Assembly: GCA_025927475.1 (NCBI GenBank)
Contig: JAICLL010000032.1
Span: 1 to 47,823 of the forward strand
DNA length: 47,823 nt
Origin: Pirellulales bacterium
GTDB lineage: Bacteria > Planctomycetota > Planctomycetia > Pirellulales > JAICIG01
Reading direction: 5' to 3'
The notes beneath the pieces were generated by a model. It saw only the letters and a program-made list of their open reading frames with translations. It did no database searches and was not told the DNA's origin. A program made the translations under genes and the position numbers. Positions within the stretch are counted from its first letter, which is position 1, and each line of letters begins with the position of its first letter. Shown here piece after piece: positions 33,154 to 43,358 of this stretch.

Positions 33154-34011
33154 ATGCCCATTCTCGGGGCCCACATGTCGATTGCCGGCGGCCATTATCG
33201 GGCCGTCGAGATTGCCCAGCAGTGCGGTTGTGATTGCGTCCAACTGTTCACCAAGAATTCAAATCAGTGGGCTTGCAAAGTGATTGGCGATCAAGACGCG
33301 GCCCAATTCCGCGCCCGACTGGCAGAGTTGAGCATCGCCCACCCGATTGCTCATGACTCCTACCTGATCAATCTGGCCAGCCCCGACGAGGCGCTCTGGC
33401 GGCGCAGCATCGAAGCCTTCGTGATCGAGTTGCGGCGCGCCGAGCAACTGGGCATCGAATACCTCGTGACCCATCCCGGCGCCAGCATGGACACCAGCCA
33501 AGAGCAAGGACTCGCCCGAATCGTTTGCGCGCTCGACGAAGTTCACGGTCAGACGCGCGGGCTGCGCGTGCGGGCACTGTTGGAAACCACCGCCGGGCAA
33601 GGCAGTTCGCTGGGCTGGCGGTTCGAACATCTGGCCACCATTCTGGCCGGCGTCCGCGACCCCGACCGGCTCGGCGTCTGCGTCGATACCTGCCACATTT
33701 TCGCCGCCGGCTATCCGCTGGGCACGCTGCGCGACTATCGTGCAACCATCAACCGCTTGGCCACCGTGGTCGGTCTCGACCGCGTGAGGGCCTTTCACCT
33801 GAACGACAGCAAACGCGGACTGGGTTCCCGCGTCGATCGCCATGAACATATTGGTGAGGGCCGGCTTGGTTTACGCCCGTTTCAATATCTGCTGAATGAT
33901 CCTCGCTTCCGCCAGGTGCCGATGTACCTCGAAACCCCCAAGGGCATCAAAGACGGCCGCGAGCTGGACGTGATCAACCTGGCAACGCTGCGTGGTCTGG
34001 TCGAAGGCTAG
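33154..34011 (+). CDS. nfo: Endonuclease IV (AP endonuclease)
   Basis: 285 residues, the family length. The enzyme cuts DNA 5' of abasic sites in base-excision repair. The tri-zinc TIM barrel is clear: GAHMSIAGG at the N-terminus, HDSYLINLASP, YLVTHPGA, LLETTAGQGS, VCVDTCHIFAAGY, FHLNDSKRGLGSRVDRHEHIGEG and MYLETPKG near the end. ATG 33154 (MPILGAHMS) is preferred over TTG 33142. Confidence 0.95.
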   Translation: MPILGAHMSIAGGHYRAVEIAQQCGCDCVQLFTKNSNQWACKVIGDQDAAQFRARLAELSIAHPIAHDSYLINLASPDEALWRRSIEAFVIELRRAEQLGIEYLVTHPGASMDTSQEQGLARIVCALDEVHGQTRGLRVRALLETTAGQGSSLGWRFEHLATILAGVRDPDRLGVCVDTCHIFAAGYPLGTLRDYRATINRLATVVGLDRVRAFHLNDSKRGLGSRVDRHEHIGEGRLGLRPFQYLLNDPRFRQVPMYLETPKGIKDGRELDVINLATLRGLVEG

Positions 34012-34103
34012 AAATCGAACAAACGCGCGTTTATGGTTAAGAAGCGCCCGAGGCAATTCGCCCTGGCGCCCGGCGAGACCTTCCGAGCATCGAAGCAATA
34101 CCC

Positions 34104-35006
34104 ATGACGTTCCGACCAACCCTTTGCCATCGCTTACTGCTCATTTTCGTTTCCATGCCTGCCGCCGCGAATGCCGCCAGTCCGTTGACCGGCCCCACCG
34201 AGTTGCTCTGGCCTGATGGCGCGCCGGGCGCGGTCGGCCAAGACGCCGCCGATCAGCCGTCGCTCACCATCTATCAGCCCGCGGCATACCAGGCCAACGG
34301 CGCTGGCGTGGTCGTGTGTCCTGGCGGAGGCTATGGTCATTTGGCCGTCGGGCATGAAGGACATGACCTGGGCGAATGGTTCAAGGCCCGCGGAGTCACG
34401 GCTTTCATCTTGCAATATCGCATCGCTCCGCGCTATCACCATCCCGCCCCTTTGACCGACGCTCAGCGGGCAATACGGCTGGTGCGGGCGCGAGCCAGTC
34501 AGTGGCAACTCGATGCCCACAAAATTGGCATCATGGGTTTCTCGGCCGGCGGGCACTTGGCTTCGACCGCCGGCACGCATTTCGACGCGGGCACGCCCGA
34601 CGCCAAAGACCCCATCGACCGCGTGAGCTGCCGGCCCGACTTTTTAATTCTCTGCTATCCCGTCATCTCGTTCACCACCGAGTACACACACGTCGGTTCG
34701 CGCAACAACCTGCTGGGCAACGACGCCGATCCTAAGCTGGTCGAGCAATTCTCGAACGAAAAACAGGTGACCGCCGAAACCCCGCCGACCTTTTTATTCC
34801 ACACGGATAAAGATACCGGCGTGCCGCCGGAAAACAGTGTGCTGTTTTATCTGGCCCTGCGCAAGGCGAAGGTGCCGGCGGAGCTTCACATCTATGAAAA
34901 CGGCGTGCATGGCGTCGGGCTGGCCAAGAACGATCCGGTTCTGGCCACCTGGTCCGATCGCCTGGCCGATTGGATGCAAGGCCGCGGACTGTTGGCGAGG
35001 CACTAG
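34104..35006 (+). CDS. Secreted alpha/beta hydrolase (esterase/xylan esterase-like)
   Basis: 300 residues with a signal peptide (MTFRPTLCHRLLLIFVSMPAAANA). The fold is that of the BD-FAE/acetylxylan-esterase-like hydrolases: VVVCPGGGYGHLA oxyanion region, GFSAGGHLAST with the nucleophile Ser, FHTDKDTGVPPEN with the acidic residue, and NGVHGVGL with the catalytic His. It probably removes acyl groups from polysaccharides or small esters in the periplasm or outside. Planctomycetes often use such enzymes in polysaccharide breakdown, but no glycan genes are adjacent. Confidence 0.88.
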   Translation: MTFRPTLCHRLLLIFVSMPAAANAASPLTGPTELLWPDGAPGAVGQDAADQPSLTIYQPAAYQANGAGVVVCPGGGYGHLAVGHEGHDLGEWFKARGVTAFILQYRIAPRYHHPAPLTDAQRAIRLVRARASQWQLDAHKIGIMGFSAGGHLASTAGTHFDAGTPDAKDPIDRVSCRPDFLILCYPVISFTTEYTHVGSRNNLLGNDADPKLVEQFSNEKQVTAETPPTFLFHTDKDTGVPPENSVLFYLALRKAKVPAELHIYENGVHGVGLAKNDPVLATWSDRLADWMQGRGLLARH

Positions 35007-35163
35007 CCCGGCTGATTCATCCGCGCCCCATGCCAAACTCTTGTCAACGGCCCGCCGGCGCGATAGGGTAGTTTAAACCCACCAATCGGCCGAAACACGA
35101 CCCTTGGGGTCGCCCGCCAGGCCGAACGACCCACGCATTCAAATTCCTTCCCGGAAGCTCGCC

Positions 35164-38100
35164 ATGCCACGGAATCGCACGTCACTCTGGATTGCGTCCC
35201 TTTCGATTCTCGCGGCCGCCATGCTCGCAGGGCCGGCCGCGGCCGACGACGTGATCGCCATCGCCGAGATCAAGCGCGATACGCCCGTCGATTTCGAACG
35301 CGAGGTGCTGCCGCTGCTCAAGAAAAACTGCATGGCCTGCCACAACGCCACGAAGGCCGAAAGCGGGCTGGTGCTCGAAACGCCGCAAGCAATTATCAAG
35401 GGCGGCGACACCGGCCCCGCCGTCGTTCCCAAGAACAGCGCGGAAAGCTTGCTCTTGGGCCGGGCCACTGGCAAGACCGATTCGCTGATGCCCCCGCCCG
35501 ACAACAAGGTGGCCGCCAAGCCGCTCACGCCCGAAGAGCTGGGGCTGATCAAGCTCTGGATCGATCAAGGAGCGGCGGGCATCGTCAGCGGCGCCGGCAG
35601 CGAAGTGCATTGGCAACCGCTGCCGCCCGGCGTAAACCCCATTTACGCCGTGGCCGTCACGCCCGACGGTCAGTTCGCCGCCTGCGGCCGGGCCAACCAG
35701 ATCTTCGTATATCATCTGCCCACCGGGCGGTTCGTTTGCCGGCTGACCGATCCGGAGCTGTTGAAGACAGGCGTCTATCAGCAGCCGGGCGTGGCCGACC
35801 TCGACCTGATTCAGTCGCTGGCCTTCAGCCCCGATGGTTCGCTGTTGGCTTCGGGCGGCTATCGCGCGATCAAGCTTTGGCAGCGGCCCCGCGATGTGCG
35901 ACTGGCCACCTTCGGCACGGCCGCCGCTGAAGGCGCCCAGACCGTCGCCACCAGCCCCGACGGCAAATGGCTGGCCACCGCCGCCGCCGACCACAGCATC
36001 AAGCTCTGGGATGTAACCACCGGCCAACTCGCCAAGACGTTGGCGGGCCACACCGGCCCGGTCAGCGGTTTGCGATTCACCGCCGACAATGCGAAGCTCG
36101 TCTCCGCTTCAGCCGACAAAAGCGTGCGCGTCTGGCAAGTGGCCGACGGCGCTCCCGCCGGACGCCTCGACCTGCCGCTGGCCGTGCAGGCGCTGGCTCT
36201 GGCCGGCAACGGTCAAGTGGTCACCGGCGGCGGCGATAACCTGATTCGCGTGTGGAATATGCCCACAGGTCCGGCCCGGTCGCTGGCCGCTTTGCCCGCC
36301 GCGGTGACGTCCATGGCCGTCAGTCCCGATCGCAAGCTCGTGGCGTTGGCTCTGGCCGACGGCTCGATTCAACTGGCCGATTCCGCCACCGGGCAAGTGG
36401 CCAAGACGCTCGCCGGGCATGCCGGCGCGGTCAACAGCCTGCGGTTCCAGGCCGGTGGCGCGCGGCTCGTCAGCGGCGGCGCCGACAAGACGCTGCGCGT
36501 GTGGGATGTGGCCGCCGGTCAGCAAGTCGTCAAGCTCGATGCGCCCGCTCCGATCGAAGCGGTGGCGATTCATCCGTCGGGCAACCAGGCCGTCAGCGGC
36601 ACCGCCGACGGCGCCATCTCGGTCTGGAAGCTTGCCGATGTTCCGGCGCTCGAACGCCCGCTGATGGGCCACACCGGCCGCATCAGCGCCCTGGCATACA
36701 ACAACGACGGGGGTTTGATCTACACCGCCTCGGCCGATGGCGCCTTGCGGGCGTTCCAATCTGCCGATGGCGCGCAGCGTTACGCCGCGCAGGCCGGCGG
36801 CCCGATTCACGATCTGGCCGTCAGCGCCGATGGCCAGTGGCTGGCCACCGCCGGCGAAGACAAATCGGTGCGCGTCTGGAATGCCGGCAATGGTTCGCCC
36901 GGTCCCAAGCCGCAGTTCACCGGCTTCAGCGGCCCCGTGCGCAGCGTGGCCTTCAGTGCCGACAATCAACGCGTCATCGGGGGCGGAGCGGGCGGCAGCG
37001 AGATCCTGGTCTTTAATCTTGCCGGCGGCGAAACGCTGCAAGCCTTCGCCGAACAGCCCGGGCCGATCGTCGCGCTGGGCTCGCTGGGTGAGAAAGGCGA
37101 GCTGGTCGTCAGCGCCTCGGCTGACAAGAGCGTGCGCGTCTGGCCCATGCTGTTCGTCAAGCAAATTCCGGGACATGGCCAGCCGGTGACCGCCTTGGCC
37201 GCCATGCCGAACGCGCCCAACCAAATTCTCTCGGGCAGCCAGGACGGCAGCGTGCGCCTGTGGAATTTGGACAACGCTCAGCAGATGCAGCAGCTCAACT
37301 ATGGCGCGGCCGTTGCCAGCGTGGCCGTGCGGCCCGATGGCCAGCGCATCGCCGCCGCGGGAGCCAGCAACGTGGTGCGGCTGTGGAACGGGCAGAATTT
37401 TCAACAGGTTGCCGAGCTGAAAGGCGACTATCGCTTGCAGTTTCAAGCCGCTGAACTGGAGCGGACGGTGGCTGCCCGCAAGAGCGAGCTGAACGCCGAG
37501 AACGCCGCCGTGACCGCGGCCGAAAACGCGGCCAAGGCCGAAGCCGAGAACGTCAAGAAATCGACCGAGGCCAAGGCCGCGGCCGAAAAGGCCCTGGCCG
37601 AAAAGACCGAGCCGGCCAAGAAAGCAATGGAAGCCAAGGTGGCCGCCGATAAAGCCGTGGCCGATGCCGCGGCGGCAGCCAAGACCGCCGAAGAGGGCAA
37701 AGCCGCCGCTGCCAAGGCGCTGGCCGAGGCCGACGCGGCCAACAAAGCCGCCGTCGAAGCCGTGGCCAAGGCGCAGGCCGCGCTCAACGCCGACGCCAAC
37801 AATCAAGACCTGGTGAAAGCCAAGCAAGCCGCCGATCAAGCCGCCGCCGAAGCCGCCACCAAGTTCAAAGCGGCTCAAGACGGCATGGCCGCCGCTGAAA
37901 AAGCCGTGGCCGAGGCGGCCGCCAAACAAAAAGCCGCCACCGACGATCTGGCGGCCAAGACCAAAACCTTCAACGAAGCCGAAAACGCGCGCCAGGCCGC
38001 CGAGACCGCCAAGCTGGCCGCCGACAAGGCGCTCGATTCGGCCAACGCCGCGGCCAAGCGGGCCACCGACGCCGTGCCCGCCGCGCAGCAAGTCAAACAA

Positions 38101-39096
38101 GCCGCCGAGGCCAAGGTGAAAGAAACCGAAGCGTCGTTGGAAACGGCCAAGAAAGCGGCAACGGCGGGCGAGCTGCCGTTCAAATCGGTCGCCTTCTCCC
38201 CCGACAACCTGGAGCTGGCCGTGGCCGGCGACGACAAGCTGGTTCACACCTTCCATGCCGAGACCGGCGCCGTGGGCGAAGTCTACGGCGGCCAGGCCGG
38301 CGCGGTGCTGGCGGTGGCTTATGCCGGGCCGAACAAGATTCTGGCCGCCTCGGCGGACAAATCGGCGGTGGTCTTCAACACGCTGCCCGAGTGGACGCTG
38401 GTGCGCACCATCGGCGGCGGACCGATGTCGCCGCTGTTGGACCGCGTCACTTCGCTCGATTTCAGTCCCGACGGCAAGCTGCTGGCCTCGGGCGGCGGCG
38501 ATCCTTCGCGGGCCGGCGAGCTGAAACTGTGGAACGTGGCCGACGGCACGCTGGCGCGCGATCTGCCCGAGGCCCATAGCGACACGGTGCTGGGCCTCGA
38601 CTTCTCGCCCGACGGCAAGCTGCTGGCCTCGTGCGGGTCGGACAAGTTCGTCAAAGTGTTTCAGGTGGCCGATGGCAAGTTCGTGCGCTCGTTCGAGGGG
38701 CATACGCATCACGTGCTGGGCGTGCGGTGGCGGGCCGACGGCAAGGTGATGGCAAGCTGCGGCGCCGACAACGTGGTCAAGGTCTGGGATTTTGCCAGCG
38801 GCGATCAGCTTCGCACCATTCAGGGCATCACCAAGGAAGTCACTTCGATCAATTTTGTCGGCAGCACGTCGATGGTGCTGGTCAGCTCGGGCGACAAGAC
38901 CGTGCGGCTGTACAACACCGACAACGGGCAGAACGTGCGCAATTTTGGCGGCGGCGGCGATTTCATGTACGCCGCGGCCACCACGCCCGACGGCAAGATC
39001 GAGCTGGCCGGCGGACAAGACAGCGTGCTCCGCGAGTGGAACGGCGACAACGGGCAGGAGATCCGCAAATTCGAGCCGCCCGCGCCGGCGAAATGA
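35164..39096 (+). CDS. Planctomycete cytochrome c domain + WD40 repeats with inserted coiled coil
   Basis: 1310 residues from ATG 35164, with a signal peptide ([21 protein letters not shown]). Residues ~40-140 are the PSCyt1 domain (PF07635): NCMACHN gives the CxxCH haem site, with LMPPPDNK and a later [19 protein letters not shown]40 repeats fill ~160-745 and again ~1003-1310 (for example [32 protein letters not shown]). Between them, residues ~757-1002 are an Ala/Lys/Glu-rich coiled coil built from KAAAEKAL-type heptads. The protein is probably periplasmic. The coil interrupts the propeller, so two propellers may be joined by a long rod. The electron partner is unknown. Confidence 0.92.
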   Translation: MPRNRTSLWIASLSILAAAMLAGPAAADDVIAIAEIKRDTPVDFEREVLPLLKKNCMACHNATKAESGLVLETPQAIIKGGDTGPAVVPKNSAESLLLGRATGKTDSLMPPPDNKVAAKPLTPEELGLIKLWIDQGAAGIVSGAGSEVHWQPLPPGVNPIYAVAVTPDGQFAACGRANQIFVYHLPTGRFVCRLTDPELLKTGVYQQPGVADLDLIQSLAFSPDGSLLASGGYRAIKLWQRPRDVRLATFGTAAAEGAQTVATSPDGKWLATAAADHSIKLWDVTTGQLAKTLAGHTGPVSGLRFTADNAKLVSASADKSVRVWQVADGAPAGRLDLPLAVQALALAGNGQVVTGGGDNLIRVWNMPTGPARSLAALPAAVTSMAVSPDRKLVALALADGSIQLADSATGQVAKTLAGHAGAVNSLRFQAGGARLVSGGADKTLRVWDVAAGQQVVKLDAPAPIEAVAIHPSGNQAVSGTADGAISVWKLADVPALERPLMGHTGRISALAYNNDGGLIYTASADGALRAFQSADGAQRYAAQAGGPIHDLAVSADGQWLATAGEDKSVRVWNAGNGSPGPKPQFTGFSGPVRSVAFSADNQRVIGGGAGGSEILVFNLAGGETLQAFAEQPGPIVALGSLGEKGELVVSASADKSVRVWPMLFVKQIPGHGQPVTALAAMPNAPNQILSGSQDGSVRLWNLDNAQQMQQLNYGAAVASVAVRPDGQRIAAAGASNVVRLWNGQNFQQVAELKGDYRLQFQAAELERTVAARKSELNAENAAVTAAENAAKAEAENVKKSTEAKAAAEKALAEKTEPAKKAMEAKVAADKAVADAAAAAKTAEEGKAAAAKALAEADAANKAAVEAVAKAQAALNADANNQDLVKAKQAADQAAAEAATKFKAAQDGMAAAEKAVAEAAAKQKAATDDLAAKTKTFNEAENARQAAETAKLAADKALDSANAAAKRATDAVPAAQQVKQAAEAKVKETEASLETAKKAATAGELPFKSVAFSPDNLELAVAGDDKLVHTFHAETGAVGEVYGGQAGAVLAVAYAGPNKILAASADKSAVVFNTLPEWTLVRTIGGGPMSPLLDRVTSLDFSPDGKLLASGGGDPSRAGELKLWNVADGTLARDLPEAHSDTVLGLDFSPDGKLLASCGSDKFVKVFQVADGKFVRSFEGHTHHVLGVRWRADGKVMASCGADNVVKVWDFASGDQLRTIQGITKEVTSINFVGSTSMVLVSSGDKTVRLYNTDNGQNVRNFGGGGDFMYAAATTPDGKIELAGGQDSVLREWNGDNGQEIRKFEPPAPAK

Positions 39097-39460
39097 GGGA
39101 TGCGATCGATCGTGGATGTCTTCCGGTTTGGTAATACCATCTCTGGTTGAAAAGTATCGGTGCCTTCTCTGGTTCCTTCCTTCGGCGCACGAACCGGGGG
39201 AGGCCGCGGCTGACCCTTTGCGTCCTGCCGGCCCGATGTCATGGAATCCGAGTTTCGCTCACCCGCAGGGCTTTATCCAAAGCTGTTAGGCGACTGCTGG
39301 TGGAACTTGCATCCGGCTGTTCGACGCCTGCATTGTTCCGATGCGCCGGTTTGCGCTGCTGGCGTATTCCAAATTCGGCAGCGGAGCACCTGTGTCTTGG
39401 TTCAGCGTGATCTGGAAGAATCGTCCGATCGAGTTAGCGAGTGACGGTAGGGCACAGGAA

Positions 39461-39690
39461 TCAGGTTGGCTGCATTGTACAAGGATCGGGAAGGGAGGCT
39501 ACGGGTTCCTCTTCTCTGTTCGGGTGTGGGTTGGTCAAGGTCGGCACGGGGATGTTCAGCCGTTCGTAGAGGTCACGGGCTGCGTCGTGAAGTTCTGCGC
39601 GGTCGCGGTCGTCCAGAGGTCCAGGGCGTTGCCCGATCGGCCGCACTTGAAGCAATGGAAGCTTTGCTGCTCAAGGTGACGCATCACGGC
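39461..39690 (-). pseudogene. CHC2-type primase zinc-finger protein remnant
   Basis: On the minus strand one frame reads FHCFKCGRSGNALDLWTTAT, the second half of a CHC2 zinc ribbon as in DNA primases and primase-like transposon genes. After about 39590 the homologous text moves to another frame (DLYERLNIPVPTLTNPHPNREEEPV...). The first cysteine pair is missing. The gene is thus truncated and frameshifted. Such CHC2 genes accompany mobile elements in planctomycetes. The part of the gap before it (39097-39460) holds nothing I recognise. Confidence 0.65.
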
Positions 39691-40119
39691 GTTCACGAGC
39701 CATCTCGGTCGGTTGCAGTGGGCAGTTCTCGCCAACCTGGTAGATACGGGAACCGGGAGGGCCCGGGCCCCAAGCTGCCTTATCCGGCCTTCAGCCCCCC
39801 GACAGAGCGCCATACTTTTCAACGACCTTGGCACACTTCGCGGATTGCTCCACGACATGTGCTCCTGTCGCATCCGCGCATCAACGTCGTCAGCGCCAGC
39901 GAACTGGCCGGCGAGACGGGGCTGATCGAGCACTACGCCAGCGCCAAGGCAATCACCGGTCGGCGACTCTATCAGCAAAAAGGCTGGGTGTCTTTGTTTG
40001 TCCGGCGCGTGCGCTTCATGGTTTCGTTGCGATAATCGGCCGCCCGCCGAAAAGGGATGGATGTCGTCGTTCGCCATTCCGTTGGTTGTGGTGGACGCGC
40101 TAAGAACTGAGCCGATGTG

Positions 40120-40383
40120 TCATGGTCCCGAGACCCGACAATTATTTGCTTCCTGAAATCGCACTTTGGCCGCATCCGTAACCTGAGTTCCATCGAGAGA
40201 GAGCCTCGATAGTGCACCCATCTGATAAAGATGAGGCAAGCCAGCGTCTGTTACGTGAGTCCGCTTGAGAGAAAGCTCTTCCCCCAGCGCCACCTTGCTC
40301 GGATAGCGTTGCTTGAAAAGCACCGCCGCTCGCTTGGAATCTTCGGGCGCCCAGGCGGGGATCGCCGAAATGCGGGTCAGCAC
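40120..40383 (-). pseudogene. Leucine-rich repeat protein fragment
   Basis: The minus-strand frame ends LSLKRTHVTDAGLPHLYQMG then LSRLSLDGTQVTDAAKVRF, two repeats of the planctomycete leucine-rich type (L-x-GTQVTDAG). Only the C-terminal part is left. An adjacent fragment in another frame (VQIIGDTPEFDCVARTDNKL, stop at 40387-40389) belongs to something else I cannot name. The 39741-40119 stretch has no clear gene. Confidence 0.55.
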
Positions 40384-40535
40384 TTTTTACGCAAATGCGC
40401 GGAGCTTGTTGTCGGTGCGCGCCACGCAGTCGAACTCGGGCGTGTCGCCGATGATCTGCACGGGCGCCACCGCTTTGCGTCATCAAGTTCTCCCAACCAG
40501 CCACGCACCACATGTCCGCGGCGTCATCGATCGTT

Positions 40536-40664
40536 TTATGGCAACGACGCAAGCGAAATCATCAAATTCGGGAAGACGGCCAGAAGCCGATGATCGGACG
40601 TCGCCACGCGGCATTGCTGCTGCTCCGCGAGCGCCACGTAGAGGCAGCCGTAGACATTCCTCAT
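40536..40664 (-). pseudogene. VapC (PIN-domain) toxin C-terminal remnant
   Basis: The minus-strand text NVYGCLYVALAEQQQCRVAT followed by SDHRLLAVFPNLMISLASLP matches the last 40 or so residues of PIN-domain toxins, including the conserved late Asp. The N-terminal two thirds, with the other metal-binding acids, are absent: it joins directly to the antitoxin gene. Confidence 0.65.
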
Positions 40665-40854
40665 CGCGAATTTCACGGACCAGGTCGACGGCAATCTCCA
40701 CCGTTCCGAATTTTTGGCGCATTTCCTCGCGCAGCCGATCGCCGCGATCTCGAATGCGACGATAAACGTCGGGCGCGAGCGGCGTGCCGTGAGCGATTCG
40801 CTCCAAGAGGGCTTCGGTATCTGCGTCGAGAGTGAGTTTAGTTTCGGTGCTCAT
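40665..40854 (-). pseudogene. VapB-like antitoxin, fused to toxin remnant by deletion
   Basis: From ATG 40854 the frame reads MSTETKLTLDADTEALLERI, then HGTPLAPDVYRRIRDRGDRL and ends near IAVDLVREIRDE, a near-complete planctomycete antitoxin. It has no stop of its own at the expected point and runs on out of frame into the toxin remnant down to 40483. A partial second copy lies at 40958-41033. Confidence 0.6.
40716..40791. repeat. 76-base direct repeat, copy in the antitoxin gene
   Basis: Matches 40958-41033 with six differences. It encodes the HGTPLAPDVYRRI part of the antitoxin. Confidence 0.8.
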
Positions 40855-40957
40855 ACTTCAATGGTTGGTCGCTGGCGCTCGACCGTCAATCCCGTTTTAT
40901 TGCCGCCCGTCCGAAAAGACATGGTGAAACAGGTCCTGGCCGTCGGTAAGCGCGATT

Positions 40958-41517
40958 GGCGCATTTCCTCGCACAGCCGGTCGCCGCGACCGCGAATGCG
41001 CCGATAAACGTCGGGCGCAAGCGGCGTGCCGTGGGGCGGTCTCACCGCTTTCGATGGCGGTCGAGCGGCCGGGACAGGGACGTGCCGCCGGGCAGGCCCC
41101 GCGCGCCGACGTCGACGCCCAGTCGACTCCGCTCCAGGTTTCGCCGCGGACACCGTCGATCGGTCCCGTGGCGCGGCCAGCGGCCGTGCTGGCGAAAATG
41201 GGCGTCGGCCCAGCGCAGGATTTGGGCCACGTTGAGCGGCGGAAGATGCCGCGCGCGGCGCACGCCGCAGTGCTCGGCAAACAACTTGGCCAGCGATAGG
41301 CCCCTCGGAAGGCCGCGCGCAGGCAATTGTCAAGGTTTTTCCAATCCTCCTCCAGGGCGCCGCGAACGCGCCCCGTATTCACGTTGGGCCAGAGGCCCGT
41401 GCGCCGGTGGTGCTCGCCGGCCCAGGCCACGATTTGCCCGTCAGTCAGCGGCGGTCTCTTCCAGACTGGACGCTTGCGCCGTCGTTTGATTCTGCGAATG
41501 AGTTTGGCGGGCAGCAT
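40958..41517 (-). pseudogene. Decayed repeat-module gene fused to an antitoxin fragment
   Basis: ATG 41517 starts MLPAKLIRRIKRRRKRPVWK, then LTDGQIVAWAGEHHRRTGLW (first ~66-residue module). Homology continues in a second frame (LSLAKLFAEHCGVRRARHLP, VAQILRWADAHFRQHGRWP), returns to the first frame (GPIDGVRGETWSGVD), and shifts again (GLPGGTSLSRPLDRH). At least three frameshifts thus break a gene made of repeated WADAH-x-GRWP / GLPGG-SL modules. The last 76 bases (40958-41033) are a copy of part of the neighbouring antitoxin. Function of the family is unknown. Confidence 0.6.
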
Positions 41518-41552
41518 GACGTTCGGTTCGCGATCAGCCTCATGTTCCTAAA

Positions 41553-41849
41553 TCATCGAAGGATCGTTGTGCCAAGAACGAGGACGCAGGCAGCGCCGAC
41601 TGCGTACACGATCAACATCGCCATAACCAGGCAGCCGGCTTGAGAGCGGCGGCGGGAGGACTTGAAGAGATCGCCGAGACCGAAGGTCGTGCGGCGGTAG
41701 ATGCGGTTGTAGGCCGCCTTGCGCGGGTTCGTCAGCCAGCCCCAGCCGCGCGGCGCTTTCAGGCCCAGCGAATGACGGACATAGCGCTTCCAGGAAGTGC
41801 GGGCCGCAATTCGCTTGCGTAACGATGGCTTGCGAAGTCCCCACTTCAT
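41553..41849 (-). CDS. Small basic protein with C-terminal membrane segment
   Basis: 98 residues from ATG 41849 with a ribosome site (GGGGGA). The N-terminal ~65 residues are very basic and carry ARTSWKRYVRHSLGLKAPRG and WLTNPRKAAYNRIYRRT, a conserved small domain found in several bacteria without known function. The C-terminus is a membrane helix (CLVMAMLIVYAVGAACVLVL). It looks intact, unlike the genes beside it, and could be membrane-tethered and nucleic-acid binding; that is a guess from charge. Confidence 0.65.
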   Translation of the reverse strand: MKWGLRKPSLRKRIAARTSWKRYVRHSLGLKAPRGWGWLTNPRKAAYNRIYRRTTFGLGDLFKSSRRRSQAGCLVMAMLIVYAVGAACVLVLGTTILR

Positions 41850-41921
41850 GGCAATCGGTCCCCCGGGCGGCTGGTTTCGCCAAGCGTAGCCGCCCACGGT
41901 GGCCGATGCAAGGTTCTTCGT

Positions 41922-42001
41922 CATGTGGACCAGCCGCCCCGGCTGGTTCGGCGGTGCCGACTTCGTAGGCGAGCAACCGCCGAGGGCGGCTGTTCCACAT
42001 G
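41922..42001. repeat. Nested palindromic repeat with 18-base arms
   Basis: CATGTGGACCAGCCGCCC (41922-41939) and its complement (41984-42001) differ at one base; inside, CGGCGGT (41949-41955) pairs with ACCGCCG (41976-41982). It lies between the small basic gene and the membrane protein, a further member of the palindromic repeat set of this window. Confidence 0.75.
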
Positions 42002-42026
42002 CGGATCCGGCGCGCGTGTTAATCGC

Positions 42027-43358
42027 TCACGCCGCGCGGCGAGATAAAAAAATTCCGCGGCGGGCAAACCAACCTTCGCCCAGCGTGGCCAGCGCCACGC
42101 GGTCGTCCAGATTCGGCCGGAAGATGGTCAGCAACAACAGCGGCACATACCACGCCACATAAGTGCCGCCGGCGTTCACCTGCCAAAACTGCGTGCCCAA
42201 CATCACCGCCCCCGAACAACTCAACAGCGTGCCCAGGTTTTTCTGGGCGGGCCAAACGGCAAAACTGACACACATCACCGCATAGAGCACAAACACCGGA
42301 ATGCGATAAGGCTCTGAGGTTAAATGGAACAACCAAAAGCCGTCGGTGCCCGGCGCCGCCAGGCTCGTCCAGCCGAACATCATTTTGGCCTGGGCGAAGA
42401 AATGATCGAGATCGGTCGAGGTAAACGCCAGCGACGCCACCAGCACCACCAGCATGGCCGCGAATCCCGCGCTGAACCGCAGCAGCCCGCGATGCCAATA
42501 AAAACCCATCCACAACGGCAACAAGAACAAGGGGTAATAGATCGCTCCCGCCGCCAGCCCAAGCAGCACGCCGGCAATCAGCGGGCGGCGGTAGGCGGCA
42601 ATGGCCCACACCAGCAGCGCGGCGGGCACCACGTGATCGACGCGGCCGGTCATCTGGGCGGTGTAGGGCAGCAGCAAATAGAGCGTCGCCGCGGCCACGC
42701 CCGTGCGGATGTTGTCGAAATGCCAGACGCCGATGGTGACCATGCCCAGCACGACGGCCAGGTGCGACAGGATGGCCATGGTGCGGGCGGTGGCCGCCTG
42801 CACCATGTATCGCCCGCGTTCGGGCGGGGCGGCAAGGTCGGTTTTCGGCGACAACGTTTTGGTGGTGATGCTGGGAATCAAGAACAGCCAAGGAAACCCC
42901 GGCCCGTGGCGGGCCAGGCTGCGGTCGTCGGGCCGCGCCTGATCGCGGTGCAACAGCGCGTCGAGCATGCGCGGGCCTTCCAGGTCGTTCTCGGTCGGCT
43001 GCTTGGTCACCACGTTGACCATCAAGAAGACGAACAGCGAGACGGCGATGAACGTCAGCCCGCCCGACGTCAGGTTCGGCTCGAGCAGCGGCCGGCGGAC
43101 CATGAACAGGTCGATCACCAGGCGGATCAAAAACCAGCCGCCCACGGCAAACACCCAGATGTAGCCGTAATAGCGGACATCGCCGCCATAGTCGATCAGC
43201 AACAGCCCCGGCGCCAGCGCAATCAGCGCCAGCAGGTCAAGGTTGCGCATACTCCACAGCCGGCTGAACTTGAAGTAAATCGCCACCGTCAACAGCGACG
43301 ACAGGTAAACCCAGGTCGTCAGCTCGACGGGCTTGTATTTCCAGAGGATTTGTTCCAT
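42027..43358 (-). CDS. Polytopic membrane protein, possible GT-C-type glycosyltransferase
   Basis: 443 residues from ATG 43358 (MEQILWKYKP) with about ten membrane helices, including LDLLALIALAPGLLLIDYGG, LTFIAVSLFVFLMVNVV, LIAGVLLGLAAGAIYYPLFLLPLW and YVAWYVPLLLLTIF. The arrangement of helices with a loop of Asp/Arg residues after the first helices is like lipid-linked sugar transferases, but no diagnostic motif is seen. The N-terminal 30 codons of the longer frame are dropped. Confidence 0.7.
   Translation of the reverse strand: MEQILWKYKPVELTTWVYLSSLLTVAIYFKFSRLWSMRNLDLLALIALAPGLLLIDYGGDVRYYGYIWVFAVGGWFLIRLVIDLFMVRRPLLEPNLTSGGLTFIAVSLFVFLMVNVVTKQPTENDLEGPRMLDALLHRDQARPDDRSLARHGPGFPWLFLIPSITTKTLSPKTDLAAPPERGRYMVQAATARTMAILSHLAVVLGMVTIGVWHFDNIRTGVAAATLYLLLPYTAQMTGRVDHVVPAALLVWAIAAYRRPLIAGVLLGLAAGAIYYPLFLLPLWMGFYWHRGLLRFSAGFAAMLVVLVASLAFTSTDLDHFFAQAKMMFGWTSLAAPGTDGFWLFHLTSEPYRIPVFVLYAVMCVSFAVWPAQKNLGTLLSCSGAVMLGTQFWQVNAGGTYVAWYVPLLLLTIFRPNLDDRVALATLGEGWFARRGIFLSRRAA

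Noticed and set aside
32911-33243. N-terminal extension of the 32419-32910 gene
   Set aside because: The extra 111 codons are low-complexity and precede a clear membrane start at 32910.
36109-39018. Very long antisense frame opposite the WD40/cytochrome gene
   Set aside because: It mirrors the repeated GC-rich codons of the sense gene, has low-complexity Gly/Arg/His text and no domain. It is a shadow.
39466-40035. 189-codon plus-strand frame across the decayed primase region
   Set aside because: It crosses the minus-strand CHC2 remnant and has no recognisable domain; Arg-rich composition suggests chance.
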